A program made the translations under genes and the position numbers. Below, one piece after another: positions 1 to 7,259 of a stretch of DNA of 20,016 nucleotides (its first letter is position 1; each line of letters begins with the position of its first letter). The stretch lies in the IMG/VR virus record IMGVR_UViG_3300031758_006414, positions 1-20,016 of that record. One strand, 5' to 3'. The notes beneath the pieces are model-generated. The model was given only the letters and a program-made list of their open reading frames with translations, did no database searches and was not told the DNA's origin. Source of the stretch: a virus.

Positions 1-285
1 GTTGACAACTTAATTAGAAATGGGTTAAAGTATAATGATTCAGATACTAAGTTTGTTAAAATTTATTCTGATGGGAATAATATCCATATACAAGATAATG
101 GTAGAGGAATCACACAAGAAGATTTTGACCACCTACGTAAACCATACATAAGAAAAGAAGGACAAAAAGAATCAGGTACTGGTTTGGGGTTAAATATTTG
201 TGTTGCTATTTTGGAAGAACACGGGTTTAGTATTACTTGTGAGAAAAATGAAATAGGCACAAAAATGAAAATAAAAATAAAATAA
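1..285 (+). CDS. Sensor histidine kinase, C-terminal ATPase domain (5' truncated)
   Basis: The window opens inside this gene; 94 codons remain before TAA. The visible part is a HATPase_c (GHKL) domain: N-box DNLIRNGLKYN at local residues 2-12, G1 box DNGRGI at 32-37, and the G2 segment GTGLGLNI at about 59-66. These bind Mg-ATP for autophosphorylation of a histidine that lies upstream of the window. The receiver gene follows 18 bp downstream on the same strand, so the two probably form a two-component pair. No sensor domain is visible. A kinase encoded beside an endolysin in phage-like sequence is unusual. The domain call is firm; the signal sensed is unknown. Confidence 0.93.
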   Translation, partial: VDNLIRNGLKYNDSDTKFVKIYSDGNNIHIQDNGRGITQEDFDHLRKPYIRKEGQKESGTGLGLNICVAILEEHGFSITCEKNEIGTKMKIKIK

Positions 286-303
286 AAAACAAAAAAAGAA
301 AAA

Positions 304-741
304 ATGATTGATTCAATTTTATTAGTGGATGATGAGGATTTATTCCATTTGGTATTTGAAGACGCTTGTTCGTTACTTGACATAAGTTTGTCTTTAAACG
401 CATTAAATAGTTCTGACGAAGCGGCAAAACTATTTGAAAAATGGTTCAAAAATGGGGATAATAATGATAAACCTGAATGTGTGTTTGTTGATTTAAATAT
501 CATTGGTAGTTCTTTTGATGGTATAGAATTAATTAGAAAAATTAATTTTGAATATGGTAATCACGTAGTTGTTGGAATTATTTCGTCAAGTAATGAATCT
601 GAAGAGCAAGCTAAGGCTATCCAAGCAGGTGCGCAGTTTTGGATTATTAAATCTGACGACATTGAACCTCGTTTAGAAGAATTTAGAAATGATTATGAAG
701 GTTACAAAAATAGAACCGCGCCATTTAAAGTTTACAAATGA
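304..741 (+). CDS. Single-domain response regulator (CheY-like receiver)
   Basis: This 145-residue protein is a stand-alone receiver domain with no DNA-binding output. The acidic pocket is D9/D10/E11, the phospho-acceptor is D63 in CVFVDLN, the switch serine is S94 in GIISSS, and the conserved lysine is K116 in FWIIKS. Standard receiver chemistry transfers phosphate from the kinase histidine to D63. Its likely donor is the kinase just upstream. The stop overlaps the start of the next gene by 4 bp (ATGA), so the coiled-coil membrane protein is a plausible partner or output, but that is inference from position only. Confidence 0.94.
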   Translation: MIDSILLVDDEDLFHLVFEDACSLLDISLSLNALNSSDEAAKLFEKWFKNGDNNDKPECVFVDLNIIGSSFDGIELIRKINFEYGNHVVVGIISSSNESEEQAKAIQAGAQFWIIKSDDIEPRLEEFRNDYEGYKNRTAPFKVYK

Positions 742-1415
742 TAAAAATAGATAGTAATACTAAAAAGATTTTGATGGAGTTATACCTTAAAAAAGGTATA
801 GGTCTTGAGGGTAATATTACTAAACTTATAGATACTGAAGATGATGAAGATTTTAAAAACTATTTAAAAGAATGTGAAACAAAAGATTCTGACAAAAGAA
901 AGAAACGTCTTGAAATGACCAAAAAAATTCAAAAACAAAATGATGAGTTAACAGAAGCTAGCAAAGAGAATGAAAGAATAATGTCTGAACTCCAGCAAAC
1001 TTTGAAAGAGGTTGAAGAATCTCGATTGACATTTGAAGTTCAAAACAGAGAACTTAATGAATGGAAACAGGACAATCTTAGATTGACTGAAGAATTAAAA
1101 AATGAAATGACTAAATCTGAATTGGCAAGAATAGAGGCCGAAAGAGCAAAGGAAACCGCTTTAAACGATTTAGATATAATCCAAAAAAGAAATCAAACAG
1201 AACTTATCTCAACCATAGTTAAAGTTGCTTTATGGGTGATAATGGGTGTTGGATTTATTACCACAGGAGTATATGTTCTAACATTGTTCTTAGGTAAAGA
1301 CACCCAAGTTATAAGTGCTGCTTGGTCAAATATATTCGGAATATTATTAACAAACGCATTTTCCATTGTAGGAACAATAATGGGTATAAAATATGCAACA
1401 GAAAATAAACAATAA
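738..1415 (+). CDS. Coiled-coil protein with two C-terminal membrane segments
   Basis: No family recognised. The 225-residue product has an acidic N-terminal part (1-50), a long charged coiled coil (about 52-150, rich in E/K/R with heptad-like Leu/Ile), and two hydrophobic segments at about 157-185 and 192-217. The topology predicts a membrane-anchored rod with a cytoplasmic coiled coil. It is translationally coupled to the receiver gene (4-bp overlap) and sits 12 bp before the endolysin. Two roles fit the context: a membrane effector controlled by the kinase/receiver pair, or a lysis-cassette membrane protein (holin- or spanin-like) for the downstream enzyme. The sequence does not decide between them. 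Confidence 0.9.
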   Translation: MIKIDSNTKKILMELYLKKGIGLEGNITKLIDTEDDEDFKNYLKECETKDSDKRKKRLEMTKKIQKQNDELTEASKENERIMSELQQTLKEVEESRLTFEVQNRELNEWKQDNLRLTEELKNEMTKSELARIEAERAKETALNDLDIIQKRNQTELISTIVKVALWVIMGVGFITTGVYVLTLFLGKDTQVISAAWSNIFGILLTNAFSIVGTIMGIKYATENKQ

Positions 1416-1427
1416 AAAATATAAATT

Positions 1428-2255
1428 ATGTTACTTAAAGTAGGTTCAAAAGGTGATGATGTAAAAAAACTTCAAACTAAACTAGGATTAACTGCCGATG
1501 GGTCATTCGGTCCTAAAACTGAGGCAGCGGTAAACGCATGGTTAACTAAAAACGGATTGACTCCTGATGGAACAATAACATCAGGAAATAAAAGTTGGGA
1601 ATTAATGTTCGGTGTTACATTAGTGAAAGAAGATATTGTAATTAAACCTGTGGAAGGTTTAAATGTTGAAAAACTTAAAGGTACAATACCTGACAATGTA
1701 ATCTCACAAATTGCGGAGACCGCTCAGAAATTTAACATAACTAACAATTTAAGATTGGCTCACTTTTTAGCTCAATGTGCTCATGAGTCAGGAAACTTTA
1801 AAGCCGTATCTGAAAATCTTAATTATTCAGTCGACGGATTAAAGAAGATTTTCCCTAAATATTTCCCTGGAAATCTTGCAGAGTCTTACGCAAAACAACC
1901 TGAAAAAATCGCGTCAAGAGTATACGGTTCAAGAATGGGTAATGGAGATGAATCAACAAAAGAAGGATTCAAATTTAGAGGTAGAGGATATATCCAATTA
2001 ACAGGAAAATCTAACTATAGTAAATTCACACAATTTATTGGTGAAGACTGTGTATCAAATCCTGATTTGGTTGCAACTAAATATCCATTAGCTTCAGCGG
2101 CGTTTTTCTTTAATTCCAATAATCTGTGGTCTATATGTGATAAAGGTTCTGATGATGCAACTGTTACTGCGGTAACTAAAAGAGTTAATGGTGGAACACA
2201 CGGACTTGCAGACAGAATTGAAAAGTTCAAAAAATATTACAGTTTGTTAAAGTAA
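1428..2255 (+). CDS. Endolysin: peptidoglycan-binding domain plus GH19 (chitinase-like) domain
   Basis: The 275-residue protein starts with a PG_binding_1 domain (1-60; KVGSKGDDVKKLQTKLG, then DGSFGPKTEAAV), followed by a linker and a GH19 domain (about 85-272). GH19 hallmarks are the catalytic glutamate E120 in LAQCAHESGNF, the GNGDES segment (172-177) and FRGRGYIQLTGKSNY (183-197). Phage and bacterial GH19 enzymes of this type hydrolyse the peptidoglycan glycan strand, so cell lysis is the likely role. There is no signal peptide; release would need a holin or membrane-active partner, possibly the preceding gene. The ATG follows an A-rich stretch without a Shine-Dalgarno, as is usual for Bacteroidota. 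Confidence 0.96.
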   Translation: MLLKVGSKGDDVKKLQTKLGLTADGSFGPKTEAAVNAWLTKNGLTPDGTITSGNKSWELMFGVTLVKEDIVIKPVEGLNVEKLKGTIPDNVISQIAETAQKFNITNNLRLAHFLAQCAHESGNFKAVSENLNYSVDGLKKIFPKYFPGNLAESYAKQPEKIASRVYGSRMGNGDESTKEGFKFRGRGYIQLTGKSNYSKFTQFIGEDCVSNPDLVATKYPLASAAFFFNSNNLWSICDKGSDDATVTAVTKRVNGGTHGLADRIEKFKKYYSLLK

Positions 2256-2262
2256 TTTACGA

Positions 2263-2613
2263 ATGAATAAAGGATTATTTGAATCTATGTTCTCTACTGA
2301 TTTTAAGAGGAGAATTAACTTGATTGAAAGGTTAATAGAACATCTGTTACCAAACATGTATCCATGTGATTTTTATGATGAAGACGATTTCGTTAGAGGA
2401 GTTGTTGATGAAATTTATTATCTGATGAGTGACGAACTTTATGGTATTCATAGTTTAGAGTTTAGTGACATATCCGATTTTATTTTTCAATATAAAAGTG
2501 ACGAACTATTAGATTATTATAGAGAACGTTGTGAAATGACAAATTTGGATGAACAGACCACAAGAATGAAAGTGATGATGGGTTTAAATGAAAATAGATT
2601 GAGTAATAAGTAA
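2263..2613 (+). CDS. Hypothetical acidic protein with a C-terminal EQxxRMKxMMGLNE tail
   Basis: No domain recognised in this 116-residue, mostly helical acidic protein. It starts 7 bp after the endolysin stop, so it is probably co-transcribed. The C-terminal tail (97-112, EQTTRMKVMMGLNENR) resembles the leader of the gene at 6415 (EQISRIHEMM), but here the motif is at the wrong end of the protein. The tail contains L-N-E, a possible prohead-protease-type site. Whether the resemblance is functional is uncertain. Confidence 0.85.
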   Translation: MNKGLFESMFSTDFKRRINLIERLIEHLLPNMYPCDFYDEDDFVRGVVDEIYYLMSDELYGIHSLEFSDISDFIFQYKSDELLDYYRERCEMTNLDEQTTRMKVMMGLNENRLSNK

Positions 2614-2621
2614 AAAAGTAT

Positions 2622-2629
2622 TATATTTG
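2622..2629 (+). promoter_or_regulatory. Bacteroidota-type -7 box TATATTTG
   Basis: TATATTTG matches TAnnTTTG. Its last base lies 4 nt before the ATG at 2634, leaving room only for a leaderless or nearly leaderless transcript. The same arrangement recurs before 18998 and 19730 and, on the minus strand, before 13378. Confidence 0.65.
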
Positions 2630-2633
2630 TCGT

Positions 2634-2936
2634 ATGGTAAGAGAATTAACATACGAAGAAAGAATCAGATGGTTTATCAACAACCATTATGAAACAGGCA
2701 TGGAGTACGAAGGTCTATTAGTCGGTATGAAAGACACTAATTTAGATTCATTTGAATGGTATAACGAAATAATCTCAATTCCTAAATACGTAGAAGTTTT
2801 AAGTCCTACTGATGAGGTACTTGAAAAACTATCAAGTAAGATTAAGGAATTTAACACACCTGAAGGTGAAAACGATTTTAATGATGGTGTTAGAAGAGGG
2901 TTAGCGTTGGCAATCTCAATAATTAAAAATGGTTAA
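2634..2936 (+). CDS. Hypothetical protein without leader peptide
   Basis: This 100-residue protein is not recognised. It has a helical, charged N-terminus (LTYEERIRWFINNHYETGMEYEGLL) and a C-terminal helix (DGVRRGLALAISIIK) and lacks the [ILV]-x-E leader of the following genes. It has its own TATATTTG box. Its TAA and the stop of the convergent gene at 2933 share the palindromic bases TTAA, so the two genes overlap by 4 bp tail to tail with no room for a separate terminator. Confidence 0.85.
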   Translation: MVRELTYEERIRWFINNHYETGMEYEGLLVGMKDTNLDSFEWYNEIISIPKYVEVLSPTDEVLEKLSSKIKEFNTPEGENDFNDGVRRGLALAISIIKNG

Positions 2937-3811
2937 ATTTCTATGTAAATTTTTTCAGAGTCAAAACCCATACTAGTTAACTTTTTTTTAACCCTTTCTC
3001 TTATTTCACCTCTTTTTGACCAATCCCAGCTGCTTATTCCAGAAAAACTAAGTTTGAACCTTAAACCTTGATGACTTGTTGTTATTTTTATTGCTCGAAT
3101 ATACCGACCACCCATTACTGATTTAATACTTGATTTAATTGATTTTTGATATGAGGGGAGAGTGAATTCTTCAGTTCCTTTGAGTAATATGTAGTCATTT
3201 ATGTCTAGCAAACCATGAGCTGGAGAGCCAAAATCAACTCCCATAAATGTTTTTATTTGGTCTTTAAACGATTCAAAATAAGCGTCAGGACCTACAGAGT
3301 AATGTTCATAAACCTCTTCGTATTTTTCATCCGATACCATCATTTTTGGGAAATCAATTATAATCTCAACTTCAACTTTATAAGGAATAGTTTCTTTAAA
3401 ATTAAAAGTCATCCAACTCGGCATTTTTAAAGATTTGATTATATAATTAATTGGTTTAGAATACTTTTCAGTAAACTTAACGGATGGGCGTAAATTTGGT
3501 AGTGTATGTTTACGTTTTATAACAAATTCTCTACCTATGTTAACTAATTGATTTTGAGACCAATATTCGTCATCATCGTCCATGTCTAATCCGACATATT
3601 TACAAAACTCAACAAAATACTTTTTCAAAAGATAAGACATTGGATATCTACCGACATCCTCACCGTGAGTTGATTTAACCCAAGGTCTAAAATACTCAAA
3701 GAAAACTTCAATGAAATCCTCATCATCATATTCACCTAAATCAAAATCCTCTTGTTCGGAAATTAATTTAAAATAATAATTCAAATGATTTTCTGTGATT
3801 ATGTATTTCAT
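2933..3811 (-). CDS. Large MKYIITEN-leader protein, unknown body
   Basis: At 292 residues this is the longest MKYIITES-type protein in the window. It begins MKYIITENHLNYYFKLISEQ, which carries two candidate protease sites (I5-T6-E7 and I17-S18-E19). An acidic stretch follows (20-32), then an alternating helix/strand body (FKETIPYKVEVEIIIDFP) and a basic C-terminal helix (RGEIRERVKKKLTSMG). No enzymatic motif is recognised. A TATTTAT box lies 5 nt upstream of the ATG, so it forms its own unit rather than being read from the genes at higher coordinates. Confidence 0.92.
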   Translation of the reverse strand: MKYIITENHLNYYFKLISEQEDFDLGEYDDEDFIEVFFEYFRPWVKSTHGEDVGRYPMSYLLKKYFVEFCKYVGLDMDDDDEYWSQNQLVNIGREFVIKRKHTLPNLRPSVKFTEKYSKPINYIIKSLKMPSWMTFNFKETIPYKVEVEIIIDFPKMMVSDEKYEEVYEHYSVGPDAYFESFKDQIKTFMGVDFGSPAHGLLDINDYILLKGTEEFTLPSYQKSIKSSIKSVMGGRYIRAIKITTSHQGLRFKLSFSGISSWDWSKRGEIRERVKKKLTSMGFDSEKIYIEI

Positions 3812-3816
3812 ATTTA

Positions 3817-3823
3817 ATAAATA
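3817..3823 (-). promoter_or_regulatory. TATTTAT late-type promoter box
   Basis: Reads AGTATTTAT on the minus strand, with 5 nt between the box and the ATG at 3811. Same geometry as the other TATTTAT boxes in the window. Confidence 0.6.
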
Positions 3824-3841
3824 CTATTTTAGATTGATTTG

Positions 3842-4138
3842 TTACTCCTTAGAGTCACAATCAGCATCACTAACCATAATCATAATATTGAGAGGAATGA
3901 ATTGTTTGATAAATTTTTCGAGTTTACCACCTAAATCATATCTCGAAGGTCCGTTAAATATAATTAACCCTATATAAAAGTCTTTATCATTTTCAGATTG
4001 AAAAACTGCCATATCACAAATCGAAGACGGTTCAAGATATGTTAATATAATTTGTTCAATTGCGTCACCAAACTTACCTTTATTTAAGTTTTCTTTGTTA
4101 AATTTTCTTATTTGTGATTCAGTGACTATAAACTTCAT
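3842..4138 (-). CDS. MKFIVTES-leader protein, short
   Basis: This 98-residue protein begins MKFIVTESQIRKFNKENL, a variant leader with V-T-E at 5-7. The body has a hydrophobic core strand (FYIGLIIFNGPSRYDLGG) and a C-terminal segment (KFIKQFIPLNIMIMVSD), and it ends with an acidic/Cys tail. The GPSRYDLGGKLEKFI part loosely matches SPGRYNLKNWFML of the next gene (4165), so the two are probably diverged paralogs. It has its own TATATTTATC box. Function unknown. Confidence 0.9.
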   Translation of the reverse strand: MKFIVTESQIRKFNKENLNKGKFGDAIEQIILTYLEPSSICDMAVFQSENDKDFYIGLIIFNGPSRYDLGGKLEKFIKQFIPLNIMIMVSDADCDSKE

Positions 4139-4142
4139 ATTT

Positions 4143-4152
4143 GATAAATATA
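4143..4152 (-). promoter_or_regulatory. TATATTTATC promoter box
   Basis: Perfect TATATTTATC on the minus strand, with TATTTAT ending 5 nt before the ATG at 4138. It lies in the 26-bp gap after the gene at 4165. Confidence 0.65.
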
Positions 4153-4164
4153 AACCAAGTTAGG

Positions 4165-4518
4165 TTATTCAGAGAAAAAGTCGTCTATGTATAGTTTAAC
4201 TTTTTCTTGTAATTTAACCGAATATAGTTTCCATAAACTTTCAGATAATTTATAGTCTTTATCCATGTCAATACCAACAAGCATAAACCAATTCTTTAAA
4301 TTATATCTACCAGGCGATATAAATGTATAATCATCAGAAGTGTTAAATGCTAAGTCATACGGATTATCAGAGTGAGGGTATTGTATGTAAGCAACATACT
4401 TAAATTTGTCGTATTTGTGTCTTCTACCACCAAATATGGTGGTTCTATCGACAAGCATATCAAGAAACTTGTCGTATATTTTTTCGTTTAATTGGGATTC
4501 AGTTATAATGTATTTCAT
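4165..4518 (-). CDS. MKYIITES-leader protein
   Basis: This 117-residue protein has the standard leader MKYIITESQLNEKIYDKFLD (I5-T6-E7). The body has strands around KYVAYIQYPHSDNPYDLAF, a central SPGRYNLKNWF segment and a C-terminal helix with an acidic end (KLYIDDFFSE). The start overlaps the stop of the gene at 4515-4883 by 4 bp (ATGA), so translation is probably coupled and no separate promoter box is present. Function unknown. Confidence 0.92.
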   Translation of the reverse strand: MKYIITESQLNEKIYDKFLDMLVDRTTIFGGRRHKYDKFKYVAYIQYPHSDNPYDLAFNTSDDYTFISPGRYNLKNWFMLVGIDMDKDYKLSESLWKLYSVKLQEKVKLYIDDFFSE

Positions 4519-4883
4519 GATATATTCGCCGACCTTACTGATTTAATATTTATTTCAGGATAAAACGATAGAAAAACTTGTTTCATTAGACCACTCCCAA
4601 AAATTAACCATAATGGATGAGGTAATAACTTATCTAAAAAATTACCTAAATCTCTACTGTAATACAATTCTTTCGATGGTTTTACATATGTTAACAAGGT
4701 TTCTCGATTAGAGTTATAAAGATTGATTCTTTTATCGTCTTCATGATAATATGAGAACATTTTTTGAATTAATGGAACCATTTTCTCACACAACTTATTG
4801 AATTCTTTTTCTTGACGTTCATCAGACCAAAAATCATCTTCAGTTAATCGTTTTAATTGCGATTCAGTTATAATGTATTTCAT
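4515..4883 (-). CDS. MKYIITES-leader protein
   Basis: The start chosen is the ATG of MKYIITESQLKRLTEDDF (122 residues), because that restores the leader seen in all neighbours; an ATG three codons upstream is less likely. After I5-T6-E7 comes a charged helix, then a tyrosine-rich middle (FSYYHEDDKRINLY) and RDLGNFLDKLLPHPLWLIF, which resembles the LGGKLEKFIKQFIPLNIMI part of 3842-4138. It lies 2 bp downstream of 4886-5326 and overlaps 4165-4518, forming a three-gene operon. Function unknown. Confidence 0.92.
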   Translation of the reverse strand: MKYIITESQLKRLTEDDFWSDERQEKEFNKLCEKMVPLIQKMFSYYHEDDKRINLYNSNRETLLTYVKPSKELYYSRDLGNFLDKLLPHPLWLIFGSGLMKQVFLSFYPEINIKSVRSANIS

Positions 4884-4885
4884 AA

Positions 4886-5326
4886 TCACCAATAACCCAT
4901 TAATATGGTTTTTACATTTATATCGAATCGTTTATTTAAAAAATTAAGAAAATCATATCCCCAATTAACGTGAGAACCAAACATTTGTTCAATTCTTTCG
5001 TACATATCTTCACTTATTATAATTGTGTCAAATGATGGGTCTTGGATGTTAGGTTGTTCATAACAAGGTTCAGGTAAATCACCTTTAAGTTCTTCAGGAT
5101 AATCCCCATCATCATCATATTTTTCACCATTAACCAATTTAAATAAGTAGTTATCGTAGTTATCCCCTGGCAATGTAAAACCAACTGCATAAGGGTCACA
5201 ACAAACCCCCATACCACAATTAAAGTCTGCCCAATTATATTCGATATTAGAAAACCCAGGAAATTCCATTTCCAAGTATTTTCTCATAACGTCAATCATT
5301 TTACTTTCTGTAATTATAAACTTCAT
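4886..5326 (-). CDS. MKFIITES-leader protein, first gene of a minus-strand operon
   Basis: This 146-residue protein starts MKFIITESKMIDVMRKYL. Its C-terminal part (IEQMFGSHVNWGYDFLNFLNKRFDINVKT) has the pattern FGxxxxxxxxFxxWFxxxFxxxVK shared with 17532, 17882, 8164, 10752 and 11125-11793, so it belongs to that body family. A Cys pair (MGVCCDPYAVG) and an acidic loop lie in the middle. It heads the operon 5326 to 4165, with a TATTTAT box 6 nt upstream. Function unknown. Confidence 0.93.
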   Translation of the reverse strand: MKFIITESKMIDVMRKYLEMEFPGFSNIEYNWADFNCGMGVCCDPYAVGFTLPGDNYDNYLFKLVNGEKYDDDGDYPEELKGDLPEPCYEQPNIQDPSFDTIIISEDMYERIEQMFGSHVNWGYDFLNFLNKRFDINVKTILMGYW

Positions 5327-5355
5327 CTAAAGATAAATATGTAATATTTATTAAT
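5327..5355. promoter_or_regulatory. 29-bp divergent promoter with back-to-back TATTTAT boxes
   Basis: The gap between two divergent ATGs is only 29 bp. It holds a minus-strand TATTTAT (5333-5339, 6 nt from the ATG at 5326) and a plus-strand TATTTAT (5345-5351, 4 nt from the ATG at 5356). The layout and much of the sequence recur at 8476-8504. Confidence 0.7.
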
Positions 5356-6045
5356 ATGAGCCTACAAGAATCAATAAAAAGAATATTAAGGGAAGAAACT
5401 GAATTACCTATTTTCATTAGGCGTAGGTTCACGATGAAAGAGTTAGATAAGTTAATTAATAATGTAGAAGATGCAATACTAAAATATGGTGATGATAAAC
5501 ATATTGATGATACGATATATGATGAGGTTAGAGAATTCATTAAAGAAAGAAGATTTGATGATATTGATGAATTTGGTGATGACCAAGATTATTGGAGAAC
5601 TTATTTGAAATATGAAACACCACTTGTGAAATATGTAAAACACAGGATAGACAACAAGTTGGTGAAAGAACAGGAAGATTATTTCCAGCAAAAAGAAAAA
5701 CGAATACAAAAAGAAAAAAAGTTCCAAAAACTGATTGATAGTGAAATACAAATAATGAAGAACATTTGTGAATATATGGACGCGGAAAGTGAAGACGAGT
5801 TCATTTCATTTGATGCTTGTGATTTCCTTGATTTAGACCCAAAAGTTAGAGTAACGAGTGTGGACAAATTAAATGGAGTCTCAAGAATATTAGTTGTTAT
5901 AGAATACGAAGCAATGATGCACTTTCATGACGAAGAAACATTTATTAGTGAATTACAATATAGATTACGTAAATGGATAACTAATGTTAATATAGAAGTG
6001 GAGGATGTATTAAACACATATCCTGATGAAAAAAGACAGTGGTAA
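5356..6045 (+). CDS. MSLQESIKRILREE-leader protein, IRRR subfamily
   Basis: This 229-residue protein has leader MSLQESIKRILREETELP with L11-R12-E13. It is followed by IFIRRRFTMKELDKLI, shared with the second half of 8851-9450 (YIRRRVTMEELDELV). Residues about 20-105 align with that paralog and end in the helix TPLVKYVKHRIDNKLV. A charged coiled coil (about 105-135) and a unique C-terminal domain of about 90 residues follow. It is the first gene of a five-gene plus-strand cluster reaching 7226. No enzymatic motif recognised. Confidence 0.93.
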   Translation: MSLQESIKRILREETELPIFIRRRFTMKELDKLINNVEDAILKYGDDKHIDDTIYDEVREFIKERRFDDIDEFGDDQDYWRTYLKYETPLVKYVKHRIDNKLVKEQEDYFQQKEKRIQKEKKFQKLIDSEIQIMKNICEYMDAESEDEFISFDACDFLDLDPKVRVTSVDKLNGVSRILVVIEYEAMMHFHDEETFISELQYRLRKWITNVNIEVEDVLNTYPDEKRQW

Positions 6046-6046
6046 G

Positions 6047-6415
6047 ATGAGTATAAGAGAATCCATAAAACAAATATTAAGAGAACAATCGGAGAGGAGC
6101 CGATTAATTGACCTGTATATCACAAAAAGAATGAACTCTTTTGAACAAAGTACAGTTAATCACGGAGGTTATAGTCGAGTCAATTTTAGAGAAAAGAATG
6201 GTAGATTAAGGGTATCAATTTTTTTTAATAGGGTTAAACAAGAATTAGAAGTAACTATGTCAGATAATCTATACGGAGAAATATATGGTATGTTCTCAAT
6301 GGAAGGATGGGTAGAAATACAGAAACACTTAATAAATTGGTTTAAAGATAATTTTGATGGATTAGATGATATAAATGAAATCTATACATTTGATGACGAA
6401 GAATACGTATACTAA
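6047..6415 (+). CDS. MSIRESIKQILREQ-leader protein with an EEYVY-ending body
   Basis: The start at 6047 is preferred over an in-frame ATG at 6026 because it gives the leader MSIRESIKQILREQS (L11-R12-E13) and sits 1 bp after the upstream stop. The 122-residue product has body MFSMEGWVEIQKHLINWFKDNF and ends DDEEYVY. The same body, ending EEQYVY, follows a different leader (MKYIITES) in 10752-11090, so leader and body are separable modules. Function unknown. Confidence 0.92.
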   Translation: MSIRESIKQILREQSERSRLIDLYITKRMNSFEQSTVNHGGYSRVNFREKNGRLRVSIFFNRVKQELEVTMSDNLYGEIYGMFSMEGWVEIQKHLINWFKDNFDGLDDINEIYTFDDEEYVY

Positions 6416-6894
6416 TGAATTTACAAGAACAAATATCAAGAATACATGAAATGATGGATGGTAACAACCGTAATAATAGTTCTGTTATAGAAAGATTATT
6501 AAACATGATGTTTGTTGACAAACATGATATTGTGTGTAAAGTAGAAGTTAAACATCCTGATGAAAGAGAAGTTTTAGATGGACAACCAAAATATAAAAGT
6601 TATAGTTTAACAGTAACATTTATTGGTGGTCCTGACACTGAATATTGGCCAGCTCCATTGTTGCTTCGGGACAAGTATGAAGAATTAATGAATGAAGCAT
6701 GGATGATTGTGTATGACTACACAAATACACCTTGTGATATATATTCCAAGTACGTAAAGGAATGTCCTGATGAAACTAATAATATAAGTCACACCGAACT
6801 AACAGAAAGGTGTTGGAAAGGATATACCCAAAAAGGGATGAAGACAATGTTTGGTAAGAGATATCCTAATTGTGTTAAGAAAACAAAGAAATGA
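6415..6894 (+). CDS. MNLQEQISRIHEMM-leader protein
   Basis: Starts at TAATG, sharing one base with the previous stop. The 159-residue protein has a third leader type, MNLQEQISRIHEMMDGNN, with I10-H11-E12. A strand-rich body follows (VKHPDEREVLD, then YKSYSLTVTFIGGPDTEYWP). The C-terminal region (TERCWKGYTQKGMKTMFGKRYPNCVKKTKK) is strongly basic with two Cys, compatible with nucleic-acid or membrane contact, but no family is recognised. It overlaps the next gene by 4 bp. Confidence 0.91.
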   Translation: MNLQEQISRIHEMMDGNNRNNSSVIERLLNMMFVDKHDIVCKVEVKHPDEREVLDGQPKYKSYSLTVTFIGGPDTEYWPAPLLLRDKYEELMNEAWMIVYDYTNTPCDIYSKYVKECPDETNNISHTELTERCWKGYTQKGMKTMFGKRYPNCVKKTKK

Positions 6895-7226
6895 GCCTAC
6901 AAGAATCCATAAGAAGAATATTAAAGGAGGAAACCAATTCACGTTTAAGTGCCAGACGAAGGTTTCATGAGTTAGATGAGTTGTTATATGAATTACTTGC
7001 AACATATTATTCCCCTGGCAAGATTTGCAAATATCGTAATGAGTATGAATTTTTTGAACACATTACATATACAATAATTGCTGACAACATGTATTACAGA
7101 CATTTTGAACACATCGATGATTTGTCAGAAGAATGGAATCAATTATATCGTATGATGGAGGACTATCTTTTAAAAAAGTATCAAGATAAATTGGAGAAGT
7201 ATTACCACATTAATTGTGGTGATTAA
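6891..7226 (+). CDS. MSLQESIRRILKEE-leader protein, IRRR subfamily
   Basis: This 111-residue protein has leader MSLQESIRRILKEETNS (L11-K12-E13) followed by SARRRFHELDELLYELL. This matches the IRRR-(F/V)-x-x-x-(E/D)-L-(D/E) block of 5356, 8505 and the second half of 8851, and the C-terminal helix MMEDYLLKKYQDKLEKYY also matches. The start overlaps the previous stop (ATGA). It is the last intact gene of the 5356-7226 cluster; a leader relic follows 3 bp later. Function unknown. Confidence 0.92.
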   Translation: MSLQESIRRILKEETNSRLSARRRFHELDELLYELLATYYSPGKICKYRNEYEFFEHITYTIIADNMYYRHFEHIDDLSEEWNQLYRMMEDYLLKKYQDKLEKYYHINCGD

Positions 7227-7229
7227 GAT

Positions 7230-7259
7230 ATAAACCTACAAGAAAACATAAGAAGAACT
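7230..7259 (+). pseudogene. Relic of an MNLQES-type leader with ATA for ATG
   Basis: Read in frame from 7230 this gives ATA then N-L-Q-E-N-I-R-R, which matches MNLQESIRR codon for codon (compare 8505). It has no start codon and loses similarity after the second Arg. From there on the bases are the 3' end of the minus-strand gene at 7258. It marks a lost gene or a recombination junction where a minus-strand block was joined into a plus-strand leader. Only about 27 bases support it, but the match is close. Confidence 0.7.
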
